DNA of 64,000 nucleotides, taken from positions 2,046,001 through 2,110,000 of the forward strand of contig NZ_CP029197.1 in NCBI RefSeq assembly GCF_008639165.1, read 5' to 3'. This document shows, piece after piece, positions 24,299 through 33,074 of this stretch. Origin of the DNA: Streptomyces venezuelae ATCC 10712. GTDB lineage: Bacteria > Actinomycetota > Actinomycetes > Streptomycetales > Streptomycetaceae. A program made the position numbers and the translations under genes. Under the pieces are notes generated by a model. It had not been told where the DNA came from. It made no database searches and saw only the letters and a list, made by a program, of their open reading frames with translations. The number at the start of each line of letters is the position of its first letter. Position 1 is the stretch's first letter.

Positions 24299-24799
24299 CT
24301 AGCGGGTCAGCGAACGGCCCATGAGGACGTCGTCCACGTACTCCCCGTCCAGGAACAGCTCCCCCGGCAGCACGCCCTCCACCCCGAAGCCCTCCGAGGC
24401 GTAGAGCGCGCGGGCGGGCGCGTTGTGGCCGAGCACCCGCAGCGTCATCCGGACGGCGCCGTCCGCCCGCGCCCGGTCCATCGCGGCCCGCAGCAGCGCC
24501 CGCGCCACCCCGAGTCCCCGGGCGGATTCGGCGACCACGAGTCCCTGGATCTGGCGGACGTGGGCGGTGGCCGCGAGCGGCGTCGGCGGCACGGTCCGGA
24601 CGTAACCCACGACCACGCCCCCGCGCACCGCGACGAGGTAGTCCTCGGGCCGGTGCCGGTCGTCGAAGAACGGTCCGTACGGCGGGACCGGCGCGGGCAG
24701 GACCGCGTGCAGGCGAGACCAGGTGACCCGGTCGAGCTCGGCGAGGACGTCGTCGTCCGCCCGTTCGGCGGTACGGATCAGGGTCTCCGGCACGATCAT
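24299..24799 (-). CDS. GNAT-family N-acetyltransferase
   Basis: A 166-residue acetyltransferase. The acetyl-CoA-binding motif appears as V-A-E-S-A-R-G-L-G-V-A-R-A-L-L near residues 90-104 (the Q/RxxGxG/A loop), with V-R-M-T-L-R-V-L-G-H-N-A-P-A-R-A-L-Y following near 117 and E-G-F-G-V-E near 138. The substrate is unknown. ATG 24799 is used; a GTG three codons upstream (24808) is an alternative and neither has a clear ribosome site. It ends 5 bases from the MBL gene and is divergent from the TIGR01777 gene. Confidence 0.85.
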   Translation of the reverse strand: MIVPETLIRTAERADDDVLAELDRVTWSRLHAVLPAPVPPYGPFFDDRHRPEDYLVAVRGGVVVGYVRTVPPTPLAATAHVRQIQGLVVAESARGLGVARALLRAAMDRARADGAVRMTLRVLGHNAPARALYASEGFGVEGVLPGELFLDGEYVDDVLMGRSLTR

Positions 24800-24837
24800 G
24801 ACGGCCACTGTGCCACGCGCCCGCCGGGGAGGGCAGG

Positions 24838-25758
24838 ATGGACCCCATGCAGCGTTCCGCCCTCCGCAAGCGCGTCGCCGTCACCGGCGCCTCCGGGCTC
24901 ATCGGCTCCGCCCTCGTCCGCTCCCTGCGCGCCGACGGCCACGACGTCCTCCGGCTCGTCCGCCGTCCCGCGAGGACCGCCGACGAGGTCGAGTGGGACC
25001 CGGCACGGCTGTACGTGGACGCCGCCGGACTCGTCGGCGTCGACTCCGTCGTCCACCTGGCCGGCGCCGGCGTCGGCGAGCGCCGCTGGACCGAGGCGTA
25101 CAAGCGGGAGATCCGGGACAGCAGGGTGCTCGGCACCACCGCCATCTCCCAGGCCCTCGCCTCCCTCGCGGACCCGCCGGAGAGCCTGGTCTGCGGGACG
25201 GCGCTCGGCTGGTACGGGGACACCGGCAGCCGCGCGGTCGACGAGAGCGCCCCCGCGGGCACCGGCTTCCTGCCCTCGGTCTGCGTGGAGTGGGAGGCCG
25301 CGGCGGCCCCCGCCGAGGAGGCCGGCATCCGCGTCACCTACGCCCGCACCGGTCTGGTCGTGGCGCGCGAGGGAGGCGCCTGGGGCCGGCTGTTCCCGCT
25401 CTTCCGCGCCGGGATCGGCGGACGGATGGGCGACGGCCGCCAGTACTGGTCGTTCATCTCCCTCCACGACGAGGTCGCCGCCCTGCGTCACCTCGTCGAC
25501 ACCCCGTCCCTGGCCGGCCCGGTCAACCTCACCGCCCCCGACCCCGTCACCAACCGCGAGGTCACGGCGGCGATGGGCCGGGTCCTGCGCCGCCCGACCC
25601 TCCTCACCGTGCCCGCGCCCGCCCTGCGGGTGGTGCTGGGGGACTTCGCGCAGGACGTGCTGGGCAGTCAGCGGGTGCTGCCGGGACGGCTGTTGGAGAC
25701 GGGCTTCGACTTCGCGTTCCCGGGGATCGACGACGCGATCCGGGCGGCGGCGCGCTGA
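24838..25758 (+). CDS. TIGR01777-family NAD-dependent epimerase/dehydratase (YfcH-like)
   Basis: A 306-residue extended-SDR protein. V-T-G-A-S-G-L-I-G-S-A lies near residue 14, V-H-L-A-G-A-G-V near 66, R-R-W-T-E-A-Y-K near 77, S-A/T-A-L-G-W-Y-G near 118 and R-T-G-L-V-V near 163. The C-terminus contains F-A-Q-D-V-L-G-S-Q-R-V-L-P, diagnostic of the DUF1731 tail. The family is widespread and its substrate is unknown, with a role in cell division suggested for some members. GGGGAGGG lies 7-14 bases upstream of ATG 24838. Confidence 0.9.
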   Translation: MDPMQRSALRKRVAVTGASGLIGSALVRSLRADGHDVLRLVRRPARTADEVEWDPARLYVDAAGLVGVDSVVHLAGAGVGERRWTEAYKREIRDSRVLGTTAISQALASLADPPESLVCGTALGWYGDTGSRAVDESAPAGTGFLPSVCVEWEAAAAPAEEAGIRVTYARTGLVVAREGGAWGRLFPLFRAGIGGRMGDGRQYWSFISLHDEVAALRHLVDTPSLAGPVNLTAPDPVTNREVTAAMGRVLRRPTLLTVPAPALRVVLGDFAQDVLGSQRVLPGRLLETGFDFAFPGIDDAIRAAAR

Positions 25759-25831
25759 CCCCGTACGCCCCGACCCCGCCCGCTCCCTCCCCTGCGCTCC
25801 CCCGTGCCGCACGCACCCCGGTGCGCGCGGC

Positions 25832-25859
25832 TGGCACGCGTGGGAGCGCTGCCTAGGCT
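25832..25859 (+). promoter_or_regulatory. Candidate promoter of the FAD oxidoreductase gene
   Basis: TGGCAC (25832-25837) and TAGGCT (25854-25859) are 16 bp apart. They lie 86 bases upstream of the GTG start in a 186-bp gap that otherwise shows no gene. Confidence 0.4.
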
Positions 25860-25944
25860 CGACACGAACGGCGAACTCGGGCATTCCGGAGGCCCGTTGG
25901 GGGCATAGGCCTCCCACCGGCCGCGCCGACCTGGGGAGGGGCAC

Positions 25945-27330
25945 GTGCTCAACAGCGCAGACAGCGCAAGGACCGCACAGCGTACGGACGTCGAACCCGA
26001 CATCGTGGAGGCCGTGGACGTCGTCGTCGTGGGAGCCGGGCTCGCGGGGCTCGCCGCCGCCCACCGGCTGACCGGCGCCGGGCTCTCCGTGGCCGTCCTC
26101 GAGGCGGAGCCGCGGATCGGGGGCCGGATGGCGACCGAATCGGTCGACGGCTTCCTGCTCGACCGGGTCGGGCCGCTGCTCACCCAGTCGTACGAGGAAC
26201 TGCGGGCCACCCCGGGGCTGGACGGCCTCGTGCTGCGCCCCTTCGCGCCCGGGGTGCTCGTGCACAGCGACGGGCGGTACGCGCGCTGGGGCGCGCCGCA
26301 TCCGCGCCGGGCCGCCCTCGGGCCCCGCAGCCCGGGCAACCGGAGCGTGGGGGGAGCGTTCAGCGTGGCGCGCGCCCTCGCGAGCGCCCCCCGTCATCCG
26401 GCCGCCTCACTCGACCAGGCGCGGCTCGGCGCGTCCCTCGTGCGGCTCGCGGCGACCCCGACCCAGCGGATCCTGGCCCGGCCCGAACGGACCGCGCGCG
26501 AGGCCCTGACGGCCCGGCTGCCCGCCCGGACCGTGCAGGGCGTGCTCCGGCCGCTCCTCGCGGCGCTGCTCGGAGACCCTGACCTCGGCATGTCGAGCCG
26601 TCGCGCCGACCTCGCGCTGCGCGCCTTCGCCCGGGGCCGGACGGCCGTACCGGAAGGCGGGGCGGCGGCGCTGCCCGAGCGGCTGGCGGCGGCGCTGCCG
26701 GCGGGCACGGTGCGGACCGGGGTCCGGGTCACCGAGGCGTCGATCTCGCGGGTGACGACGGCGGAGCACGGGGTGATCCGCTGCCGTTCGGTCGTCCTCG
26801 CGACGGGGGCGCGGACGGCCGCCGAACTGCTGCCGGGGCTCCGCGTCCCGGCCTTCCACGCCCTGACGGTGCTCCACCACACGGCGCCCGTCGCCCCCAC
26901 CACGGACCCCACCCTGCTCCTGGAGTCCGACCCCGGCGGGCCCGTCGCGCACACGGCGGTGATGAGCGCGGTCGATCCGAGCCGTGCGCCGGAGGGGCGG
27001 GTCCTGATCACGTCGACGGTGCTCGGGACGCCGCCGGACGACACGGAACGGCGGGTCCGCAAGCACCTGGCCACGCTGTACGGGACGTCGACCGACGAAT
27101 GGGAGCTGCTCGGCCTGCGGCACACGGCGCACGCGGTGCCGGCGATGCCGCCGCCGCACGACGGGCGCCGCTCGGTCCGACTGCTCTCGGGCCTGTACGT
27201 CTGCGGCGACCACCGCGCGACGAGCACCCCCCAGGGCGCCCTCGCCTCGGCCCACCGCGCGGCGACGGCCCTCCTGACGGACCTGGGAATCCCGGCACCG
27301 AGGGAATCGGAGTCGACGGAGGCGGCGTGA
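25945..27330 (+). CDS. FAD-dependent amine oxidase / protoporphyrinogen-oxidase-like protein
   Basis: A 461-residue flavoprotein. The dinucleotide fold V-V-V-V-G-A-G-L-A-G-L-A-A-A lies near residues 26-39, followed by E-A-E-P-R-I-G-G-R-M near 53-62 (amine-oxidase signature) and G-L-Y-V-C-G-D near 420 (second FAD contact, G-D motif). The middle resembles the substrate domain of HemY/phytoene-desaturase relatives but is divergent. The substrate is unknown; it is not the canonical haem gene, which would sit with hem genes. GTG 25945 follows GGGGAGGGG. Confidence 0.85.
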   Translation: MLNSADSARTAQRTDVEPDIVEAVDVVVVGAGLAGLAAAHRLTGAGLSVAVLEAEPRIGGRMATESVDGFLLDRVGPLLTQSYEELRATPGLDGLVLRPFAPGVLVHSDGRYARWGAPHPRRAALGPRSPGNRSVGGAFSVARALASAPRHPAASLDQARLGASLVRLAATPTQRILARPERTAREALTARLPARTVQGVLRPLLAALLGDPDLGMSSRRADLALRAFARGRTAVPEGGAAALPERLAAALPAGTVRTGVRVTEASISRVTTAEHGVIRCRSVVLATGARTAAELLPGLRVPAFHALTVLHHTAPVAPTTDPTLLLESDPGGPVAHTAVMSAVDPSRAPEGRVLITSTVLGTPPDDTERRVRKHLATLYGTSTDEWELLGLRHTAHAVPAMPPPHDGRRSVRLLSGLYVCGDHRATSTPQGALASAHRAATALLTDLGIPAPRESESTEAA

Positions 27331-27380
27331 CGCACCGCACCGCCCACGACAGCGCCGCACGCGCCGCACAGGGGCGCGTG

Positions 27381-27408
27381 GTCAGCCGATCGCGGTCAGC
27401 CGATCGCG
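27381..27408. repeat. 14-bp perfect tandem duplication spanning a stop codon
   Basis: GTCAGCCGATCGCG occurs twice head to tail (27381-27394 and 27395-27408). The right copy contains the stop codon and last codons of the minus-strand regulator gene; the left copy lies just beyond the stop. It looks like a slippage duplication. Confidence 0.75.
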
Positions 27409-28934
27409 GCCACGCGGTCGCGGTAGGTGCGGGCCGGGGCCGCGTCCCGGTAGGGCTCAAGGCGGCGTTCGAAGTCGCGGACGTACTCCACGGCCCGCGC
27501 CGACCGCATCTCCGAGGCCTGCTGCGCCGCCTCCGCCCCCAGCGCGCACGCCTGTTCCAGTTCGCCGAGCGCCAGCCGGGAGGTGGCGAGGACGACGCGG
27601 CAGAAGAGGCGGCTGCGGGCGAAGCCGGGGGCGCGGAGCTGGAGGGCGCGTTCGGCGTGCTGCGCGGCGGGGCGGTACTGCTGGAGGTCCCGGTGGCAGT
27701 GGCCGAGCTCGTCGGCGAGCTGGGCCTCGTCGAACATCCGGGCCCAGTACGGCACCTCGTCCCCGGGCCGCGCCGCTTCGAGCGCGCGCTCGGCCCGTAC
27801 GAGCGAGGCACTGCACGCCCGCGCCTCGCCGAGCACGGCGTGCCCGCGGCCCTCGACCGCGTGCAGCATCGCCTGGACGACGGGCGGCGCGGCGGGGCCG
27901 ACGCCCTGCTGGGCGACCCGGGCGAGCTGCACGGCCTCGCGTCCGTGGCCGAGGTAGACGGCCTGGCAGCTCATGGTGAGGAGCACGTACGAGCCGTAGG
28001 CCCGGTCGCCGGCGGCCTGGGCGAGGCGCAGTGCCTGGACGAAGTAGCGCTGGGCGAGTCCGTGGGCGGCGATGTCGTACGAGGTCCAGCCGGCCAGCCG
28101 GGTGAGGTCGGCGGCGGCGGCGAAGAGGCGCCGGCCGACGGATTCGCCGTACGTGCCGCGCAGCATCGGCTCGGCCTCGTGCTCCAGGTAGCGGACGAGG
28201 GCCTGGCGGGCGTGGCCGCCGCCGTAGGCGTGGTCGAGGGTGCGGAAGAGCTCGCCGACGGAGCGGAGCGCGGCGATGTCGCCGCTGGAGACCCGCTGGC
28301 CGGGCGCCCGGTCCGTGCCGCGCTGCCGGGGCACGGAGAAGCGGCCCTGGGGCGGCACCCGGGGGTCGTGGGCGAGGCGGACGTCATGCGGGAGCCGGCC
28401 GTCCGCGCCGCCGACGACGCCGGTGGCGGTGGCCGTGGCCGCCGGGGGCGACGGGGAGCGGGAGCCGGGGGGCAGGTCCCCGCGGGCCACCCGGTCGTCG
28501 GCGCGGCCGATGAGCCAGTCGCGGCTGGGGACGACGAGACCCGCCGGGGTGAAGGCGATCTTGCGGAGTTCGGCGTGGCTGCCGGAGTCCTTGCGCCAGA
28601 GCCCGCTGACGATGTCGACGGCCTCCTCGGGGGTCGCGGCGAACTCCAGGCCCGCGTAGACCGGCGCGCAGGCGTCGAGGCCGAGGTCCTGGGCGGAGAG
28701 GCGGCGGCCGAGCCGGCGGGTGAACACCTCGGCGATGAGGGCGGGGGTGGTGCCGCGGGGCTGCTGGCCGCGGAGCCAGCGGGTCACGGAGGTCTTGTCG
28801 TACCGCAGATCGAGACCGTGCTCGAGACCGAGCTGGTCCACCCGTCTCGCCAGGCCCGCATGGGAGAACCCGGCTTCGGCGATGAGCGCGGCGAGCTGGC
28901 GGTTCGGGATGCGCTGCGGTGGTCGTTCCGTCAT
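27396..28934 (-). CDS. Transcriptional regulator with N-terminal XRE-like and C-terminal TPR-like domain (NsdA-like)
   Basis: A 512-residue cytoplasmic regulator. Residues 10-75 form a helix-turn-helix: N-R-Q-L-A-A-L-I-A-E-A-G-F-S-H-A-G-L-A-R-R-V, then Y-D-K-T-S-V-T-R-W-L-R-G-Q-Q-P-R-G-T-T-P. This arrangement is typical of the large Streptomyces regulators that include NsdA, which represses development and antibiotics. A disordered Pro/Ala/Arg-rich linker spans about 155-215, and residues 235-500 are helical TPR-like repeats. ATG 28934 is used; the frame is open upstream without similarity. It is divergent from lipB (282 bp). Confidence 0.82.
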   Translation of the reverse strand: MTERPPQRIPNRQLAALIAEAGFSHAGLARRVDQLGLEHGLDLRYDKTSVTRWLRGQQPRGTTPALIAEVFTRRLGRRLSAQDLGLDACAPVYAGLEFAATPEEAVDIVSGLWRKDSGSHAELRKIAFTPAGLVVPSRDWLIGRADDRVARGDLPPGSRSPSPPAATATATGVVGGADGRLPHDVRLAHDPRVPPQGRFSVPRQRGTDRAPGQRVSSGDIAALRSVGELFRTLDHAYGGGHARQALVRYLEHEAEPMLRGTYGESVGRRLFAAAADLTRLAGWTSYDIAAHGLAQRYFVQALRLAQAAGDRAYGSYVLLTMSCQAVYLGHGREAVQLARVAQQGVGPAAPPVVQAMLHAVEGRGHAVLGEARACSASLVRAERALEAARPGDEVPYWARMFDEAQLADELGHCHRDLQQYRPAAQHAERALQLRAPGFARSRLFCRVVLATSRLALGELEQACALGAEAAQQASEMRSARAVEYVRDFERRLEPYRDAAPARTYRDRVAAIG

Positions 28935-29216
28935 CAGCTGTGCGGTCTCCTGCCTTCCGGGTCCGGGCGGCAGCCCCGTCGGACCCTCATGGAACGGCGC
29001 GAATTTAGCGGTCCTCACCGCCTGTACCGCCACCTTCGCCCCACATTCATCCGATCGTGTGAGGATTGACGGCACCGCTGACGTAGGCGCCCCCGTCCAC
29101 CTGCCGGAGGGGCGTCCCCTGCGCCGCCGTACAGTGGCATGGGCGCGAATGACGCATGGTGCCGGTCCGGCCCGGGATGATCCCCGGAGTCCGGCCCTCG
29201 GCACCCAGGAGGAGGC

Positions 29217-30020
29217 ATGGCCGTGAGTGAGCTGCGATTCGTCCGCCTTGGGTTCGGCGAAGAAGCCGTCGAGTACCAGGTGGCCTGGGACAAGCAGCGC
29301 GAGGTGCACGCCGCGCGGTTCGCCGACGAGATCGACGACACCTGTCTGCTGCTGGAGCACCCGCCGGTCTACACGGCCGGCCGGCGCACGGCGGAGAGCG
29401 AGCGCCCGCTGGACGGGACGCCGGTGGTGGACGTCGACCGCGGCGGCAAGATCACCTGGCACGGCCCCGGCCAGCTGGTCGGCTACCCGATCATGAAGCT
29501 GCCCCGGCCGGTGGACGTCGTCGCGCACGTCCGCCGTCTGGAGGACGCGCTGATCCTCACCGCCGCCGAGTTCGGTCTGGACACGACCCGGATCGAGGGC
29601 CGCAGCGGCGTGTGGGTGCTGGGCGACCCGGTCGAGCACCGTCCGGTGCTGGGCGGCCTCTCGCTCGACTTCGACCCGCGGCTGACGGACGAGGAGTTCG
29701 ACCCCCGGCTGAACGGCCCGGAGTACGCCCCGTCCAACGCGGGCCAGCGCCGTGAGGACCGGAAGCTGGCGGCGATCGGCATCCGGGTGGCCAAGGGCGT
29801 CACCATGCACGGCTTCTCGCTCAACGTGAACCCGGACAACGCGTGGTTCGACCGGATCATCCCGTGCGGCATCCGCGACGCGGGGGTCACCTCGCTCGCC
29901 AACGAGCTGGGCCGGGACGTCACGGTCGAGGAGGTGGTGCCGGTCGTGGAGAAGCACCTGCGGGCGGTCCTGGAGGGCGCGGAGCTGAAGCCGCGCGAGA
30001 TCGAGCCGGCCTCGGCCTGA
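29217..30020 (+). CDS. lipB: Octanoyl-[ACP]:protein N-octanoyltransferase
   Basis: A 267-residue cytoplasmic enzyme that moves octanoate from acyl carrier protein to the lipoyl lysine of E2 and GcvH proteins. Signature motifs are [13 protein letters not shown] near residues 80-92, K-L-A-A-I-G-I-R-V near 182-190, T-M-H-G-F-S-L-N-V near 196-204 and I-I-P-C-G-I near 215 with the catalytic Cys. The Lys/Cys dyad is therefore present. AGGAGG lies directly upstream of ATG 29217. lipA follows 152 bp downstream, and the E2/E1 genes it serves lie 13 kb upstream. Confidence 0.96.
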   Translation: MAVSELRFVRLGFGEEAVEYQVAWDKQREVHAARFADEIDDTCLLLEHPPVYTAGRRTAESERPLDGTPVVDVDRGGKITWHGPGQLVGYPIMKLPRPVDVVAHVRRLEDALILTAAEFGLDTTRIEGRSGVWVLGDPVEHRPVLGGLSLDFDPRLTDEEFDPRLNGPEYAPSNAGQRREDRKLAAIGIRVAKGVTMHGFSLNVNPDNAWFDRIIPCGIRDAGVTSLANELGRDVTVEEVVPVVEKHLRAVLEGAELKPREIEPASA

Positions 30021-30172
30021 GGCCCGGCCCGGCTTGAGGTCCCGCCTCGGCCCGGGCCCGGCGGACCCTTCAGGAATGCAGGGCCCCGGCCACAGGTTGG
30101 CCACACGTAAGGCATGGGAAGCAACGGGCGTACCCTGGTGTGCGCCGAAGAATCGAAGCTACAGGAGCCGAT

Positions 30173-31129
30173 GTGTCCGCAGTCGCACCCGACGGACGCA
30201 AGATGCTGCGCCTGGAGGTCCGGAACGCCCAGACCCCCATCGAGCGCAAGCCCGAGTGGATCAAGACCCGCGCGAAGATGGGGCCCGAGTACACGAAGAT
30301 GCAGAGCCTCGTGAAGAGCGAGGGCCTGCACACGGTCTGCCAGGAGGCGGGCTGTCCCAACATCTTCGAGTGCTGGGAGGACCGCGAGGCGACCTTCCTC
30401 ATCGGCGGTGACCAGTGCACCCGGCGCTGCGACTTCTGCCAGATCGACACGGGCAAGCCCGAGGCGCTGGACCGGGACGAGCCGCGCCGGGTCGGCGAGT
30501 CGGTCGTCACGATGGACCTGAACTACGCCACCATCACCGGCGTCGCGCGCGACGACCTGGAGGACGGCGGCGCCTGGCTGTACGCGGAGACCGTGCGCCA
30601 GATCCACCAGCAGACGGCGGACCGCGCCGACGGCCGGACGAAGGTCGAGCTGCTGGCCCCCGACTTCAACGCGGTGCCGGAGCTCCTCGCGGAGGTCTTC
30701 GCCTCCCGCCCCGAGGTCTTCGCGCACAACGTCGAGACGGTGCCGCGGATCTTCAAGCGGATCCGCCCGGGCTTCCGTTACGAGCGCTCCCTCGACGTCA
30801 TCACCCAGGCGCGGGACTACGGTCTGGTCACGAAGTCGAACCTGATCCTCGGCATGGGCGAGACCCGTGAGGAGATCAGCGAGGCGCTCCAGCAGCTGCA
30901 CGACGCGGGCTGCGAGCTGATCACGATCACCCAGTACCTGCGTCCTTCCGTCCGGCACCACCCCGTGGAGCGCTGGGTGAAGCCGCAGGAGTTCGTGGAG
31001 CTGAAGGAGGAGGCCGACGAGATCGGCTTCTCCGGTGTGATGTCGGGCCCGCTGGTCCGCTCTTCCTACCGGGCCGGCCGCCTGTACCAGCAGGCGATGG
31101 AGAAGCGCGCGGCCACGCAGACCGTGTGA
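30173..31129 (+). CDS. lipA: Lipoyl synthase (radical SAM)
   Basis: A 318-residue enzyme that inserts two sulfurs into protein-bound octanoate. Radical-SAM cluster motif C-T-R-R-C-D-F-C lies near residues 82-89, and the auxiliary cluster [12 protein letters not shown] lies near 55-66 (CX4CX5C). The C-terminal R-S-S-Y-R-A-G supplies the auxiliary cluster Ser ligand. I choose GTG 30173, which has AGGAG 5 bases upstream; an ATG-like frame start at 30140 would add 11 non-conserved residues. Confidence 0.97.
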   Translation: MSAVAPDGRKMLRLEVRNAQTPIERKPEWIKTRAKMGPEYTKMQSLVKSEGLHTVCQEAGCPNIFECWEDREATFLIGGDQCTRRCDFCQIDTGKPEALDRDEPRRVGESVVTMDLNYATITGVARDDLEDGGAWLYAETVRQIHQQTADRADGRTKVELLAPDFNAVPELLAEVFASRPEVFAHNVETVPRIFKRIRPGFRYERSLDVITQARDYGLVTKSNLILGMGETREEISEALQQLHDAGCELITITQYLRPSVRHHPVERWVKPQEFVELKEEADEIGFSGVMSGPLVRSSYRAGRLYQQAMEKRAATQTV

Positions 31130-31173
31130 ATCGGAGCACAAGTAGTTACCGGCCGGTAGTGGCCGGATCGGAC

Positions 31174-31217
31174 GCGGCCCGTACGGCCCCGCAGCTCAGC
31201 GGGGACGTACGGGCCGC
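31174..31217 (+). terminator. Intrinsic terminator after lipA
   Basis: GCGGCCCGTACG pairs with CGTACGGGCCGC and encloses an inner CCCCGC/GCGGGG stem. It begins 44 bases after the lipA stop. Confidence 0.72.
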
Positions 31218-31257
31218 GCCGGCGTTCGCCCGGCCGTCCAGATGGGCCCATCAACGT

Positions 31258-31295
31258 TTCATCAGTGTTTGACCACCGGGTCACGCCCTGGTAAC
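31258..31295. promoter_or_regulatory. GlnR-like box upstream of the SCO2195-type gene
   Basis: Four half-site-like pentamers with exact 11-bp phasing occur: TTCAT (31258), TTGAC (31269), GTCAC (31280) and GTAAC (31291). The phasing matches the GlnR consensus gTnAc-n6-GaAAc repeated twice, but two elements are divergent. The position about 90 bases upstream of a gene family known to me as GlnR-regulated supports it. Confidence 0.5.
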
Positions 31296-31383
31296 ACCAG
31301 TCTGTGAGCCTGGTTTCACTCACCGCCACGACTCGCTCACACCCCCGCCTCGTCTCACCCGCAATCGAGGGAGGACCCCGCCC

Positions 31384-31599
31384 ATGCCGGCCGCATCGAC
31401 GCACGTCCGCGTCACCGCGATCCCGTCCGTCACCGACGCCCTGAAGGCCGTGGAGTCCCTGCTCCTCGGCGCCGGGCAGCGCACCGCCCGGCGCAACGCC
31501 TGGAACTCCGTCCTGGAGGACCGCCGTCGCGCCAAGGACCGGGTCGAGGCCCAGCACGTGATGGAGGTCGCGTCGGGCCGGGCTTCCCGGGCCACGTAA
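31384..31599 (+). CDS. Small SCO2195-family protein (GlnR-regulated in S. coelicolor)
   Basis: A 71-residue basic protein: M-P-A-A-S-T-H-V-R-V-T-A-I-P-S at the N-terminus, then a probable amphipathic helix S-V-T-D-A-L-K-A-V-E-S-L-L-L-G near residues 15-29 and a second highly charged helix rich in Arg, Glu and Ala (about 38-65). No membrane segment or cofactor motif is seen. I recall the S. coelicolor homologue being named after GlnR regulation; its function is unknown. It sits between lipA and the DUF4191 gene, which starts 11 bases downstream. GAGGGAGGA lies 6-14 bases before ATG 31384. Confidence 0.75.
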   Translation: MPAASTHVRVTAIPSVTDALKAVESLLLGAGQRTARRNAWNSVLEDRRRAKDRVEAQHVMEVASGRASRAT

Positions 31600-31609
31600 A
31601 CTTCAGGAC

Positions 31610-32314
31610 ATGGCGAGGAAGGCAAACACGGGCAGCGCTGACGCTGCGACCCCCGGGCGACTCAAGCAGATCGCCCTCACGTACAAGATGACCCGAAAGG
31701 CCGACCCGAAGGTCGGGCTTGTCGTCGCAGGCGTGGGCATCGTCGTACTCGGTGTCCTCCTCGCGATCGGCTTCCTGATCGGTCACCCGGTCTACCTGGG
31801 CATCCTGGGCTTCGTCCTGGCGCTCCTGGCGGCGGCCATCGTGTTCGGACGGCGTGCCGAGCGCGCGGCCTTCGGGCAGATGGAGGGACAGCCCGGCGCG
31901 GCGGCGGCGGTGCTGGACAACGTCGGCCGAGGCTGGACGACGACCCCCGCGGTCGCGATGAACCGCAACCAGGACGTCGTGCACCGCGCGGTCGGCCGCG
32001 CGGGCATCGTGCTGGTGGCCGAGGGCAACCCGAACCGGGTGAAGACCCTGCTGGCGGCCGAGAAGAAGCGGATGAACCGCGTCGTGGTGGACGTCCCGGT
32101 GACCGACATCATCGTCGGCGACGGCGAGGGCCAGGTGCCGCTCAAGAAGGTCCGTACGACCATGCTCAAGCTGCCTCGGGTGCTCTCCGGCCCGCAGGTG
32201 ACGGCGGCCAACGACCGGCTGCGGGCGATGGGCGACCTGATGAGCAACATGCCGCTGCCGAAGGGTCCGATGCCGAAGGGCATGCGGATGCCGCGGGGCG
32301 GGAAGATGCGCTGA
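31610..32314 (+). CDS. DUF4191 integral membrane protein
   Basis: A 234-residue protein. The N-terminus is basic, K-Q-I-A-L-T-Y-K-M-T-R-K-A-D near residues 20-33, followed by two transmembrane helices (about 38-58 and 62-82). The rest is a soluble domain with G-R-G-W-T-T-T-P-A-V-A-M-N-R-N-Q-D near 106 and a C-terminal tail rich in Met, Pro, Lys and Gly. This is the typical DUF4191 layout, a two-helix membrane family found next to lipA in actinomycetes. Its function is unknown; membrane tethering of the lipoylation machinery is possible but not shown. The gene follows the SCO2195-type gene by 11 bases. Confidence 0.88.
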   Translation: MARKANTGSADAATPGRLKQIALTYKMTRKADPKVGLVVAGVGIVVLGVLLAIGFLIGHPVYLGILGFVLALLAAAIVFGRRAERAAFGQMEGQPGAAAAVLDNVGRGWTTTPAVAMNRNQDVVHRAVGRAGIVLVAEGNPNRVKTLLAAEKKRMNRVVVDVPVTDIIVGDGEGQVPLKKVRTTMLKLPRVLSGPQVTAANDRLRAMGDLMSNMPLPKGPMPKGMRMPRGGKMR

Positions 32315-32332
32315 CGCGCCCGACCTGAACGA

Positions 32333-32370
32333 GAGAAGGGCCCCGGACCACACGGTCCGGGGCCCTTCTC
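32333..32370. terminator. Bidirectional terminator between DUF4191 and RDD genes
   Basis: GAGAAGGGCCCCGGACC and GGTCCGGGGCCCTTCTC form a perfect 17-bp stem with an ACAC loop between two convergent genes. Confidence 0.9.
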
Positions 32371-32383
32371 GTGTCCCCGTGGA

Positions 32384-32851
32384 TCAGATGCGGACCTGGA
32401 CGGCGCCCGAGAGGCGGTCGTGGAGGCCGCGGCCGTCGCGGTCCCAGATGAGGGCCGGGATCGCCAGGCAGACGAGCAGGGAGCGGATGACCACGCGGGG
32501 CAGGCCGAGCCGGCCGCCGTTCACGGAGACGACCCGGAGGCCGAAGAGGCGCTTGCCGGGGGTCGAGCCGACGGTGCCGACGGTCAGCACGCTCAGGACG
32601 AGCAGCAGGCCGAGGGCCCAGTTGCCGGTGGCCTGGTTGTAGCCGTCGGTGAGCAGGCCGTATGCGATCAGCGTGCAGAGGGCCCAGTCGACGGCGAGGG
32701 CGCCGAGGCGCCTGCCGGGGCGGGCGATCGAACCGGGGCCCTCCTCGGGCAGCCCCAGCTGCCGGCCGCGGTAACCGAAGTCGACGCCTGCGTCCTCGGC
32801 CGCCGCGCGGGGGCCGGAGAGCCAAGATCCGAGTGCTTGCCTGTTGTCCAC
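32384..32851 (-). CDS. RDD-family membrane protein
   Basis: A 155-residue protein with three hydrophobic segments at about residues 50-67, 78-94 and 118-135. R-R-L-G-A-L-A-V-D-W (Arg/Asp of the RDD motif) lies near 47-56, T-P-G-K-R-L-F-G-L-R-V-V near 97-108 and W-D-R-D-G-R-G-L-H-D-R-L near 136-147. RDD proteins are small membrane proteins, some shown elsewhere to act in ion exchange. It is divergent from glnA, so the GlnR box may affect it as well. ATG 32851 is used. Confidence 0.9.
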   Translation of the reverse strand: MDNRQALGSWLSGPRAAAEDAGVDFGYRGRQLGLPEEGPGSIARPGRRLGALAVDWALCTLIAYGLLTDGYNQATGNWALGLLLVLSVLTVGTVGSTPGKRLFGLRVVSVNGGRLGLPRVVIRSLLVCLAIPALIWDRDGRGLHDRLSGAVQVRI

Positions 32852-32936
32852 CCGACCACGGTACTGCGCCCGTTTTTGATCACTTCGGCCCGGGTCGGCG
32901 AACGGCGCCGCCGGGCGGGGCGGGCACCCACCCCGG

Positions 32937-32974
32937 TTAACTTCGACGAAACAATTGGGTCATGCTTGAGAAAT
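32937..32974 (+). promoter_or_regulatory. GlnR box upstream of glnA
   Basis: TTAAC (32937), GAAAC (32948), GTCAT (32959) and GAAAT (32970) are spaced exactly 11 bp apart, giving the a-b-a-b pattern gTnAc-n6-GaAAc twice. This is the arrangement known for the S. coelicolor glnA promoter, where GlnR activates under nitrogen limitation. It lies 100 bases upstream of ATG 33075. Confidence 0.85.
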
Positions 32975-33074
32975 CCCGTCTGCCTATGGTCGGGTCCAGC
33001 GTGTGCCACCGCACTGGCCGCACGAACCAGCTGCAAACCCCGCCCCTCCCCGGGCCGGGAGTAGGAGGAGTGGG

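Noticed and set aside
25838..25859. Sigma-54 promoter (TGGCAC start)
   Set aside because: TTGCA is not at the required distance and Streptomyces lacks sigma-54; a vegetative promoter reading is simpler.
29217..29234. Alternative later start for lipB at GTG 29223
   Set aside because: The AGGAGG site is placed best for ATG 29217, and the second codon choice changes only two residues.
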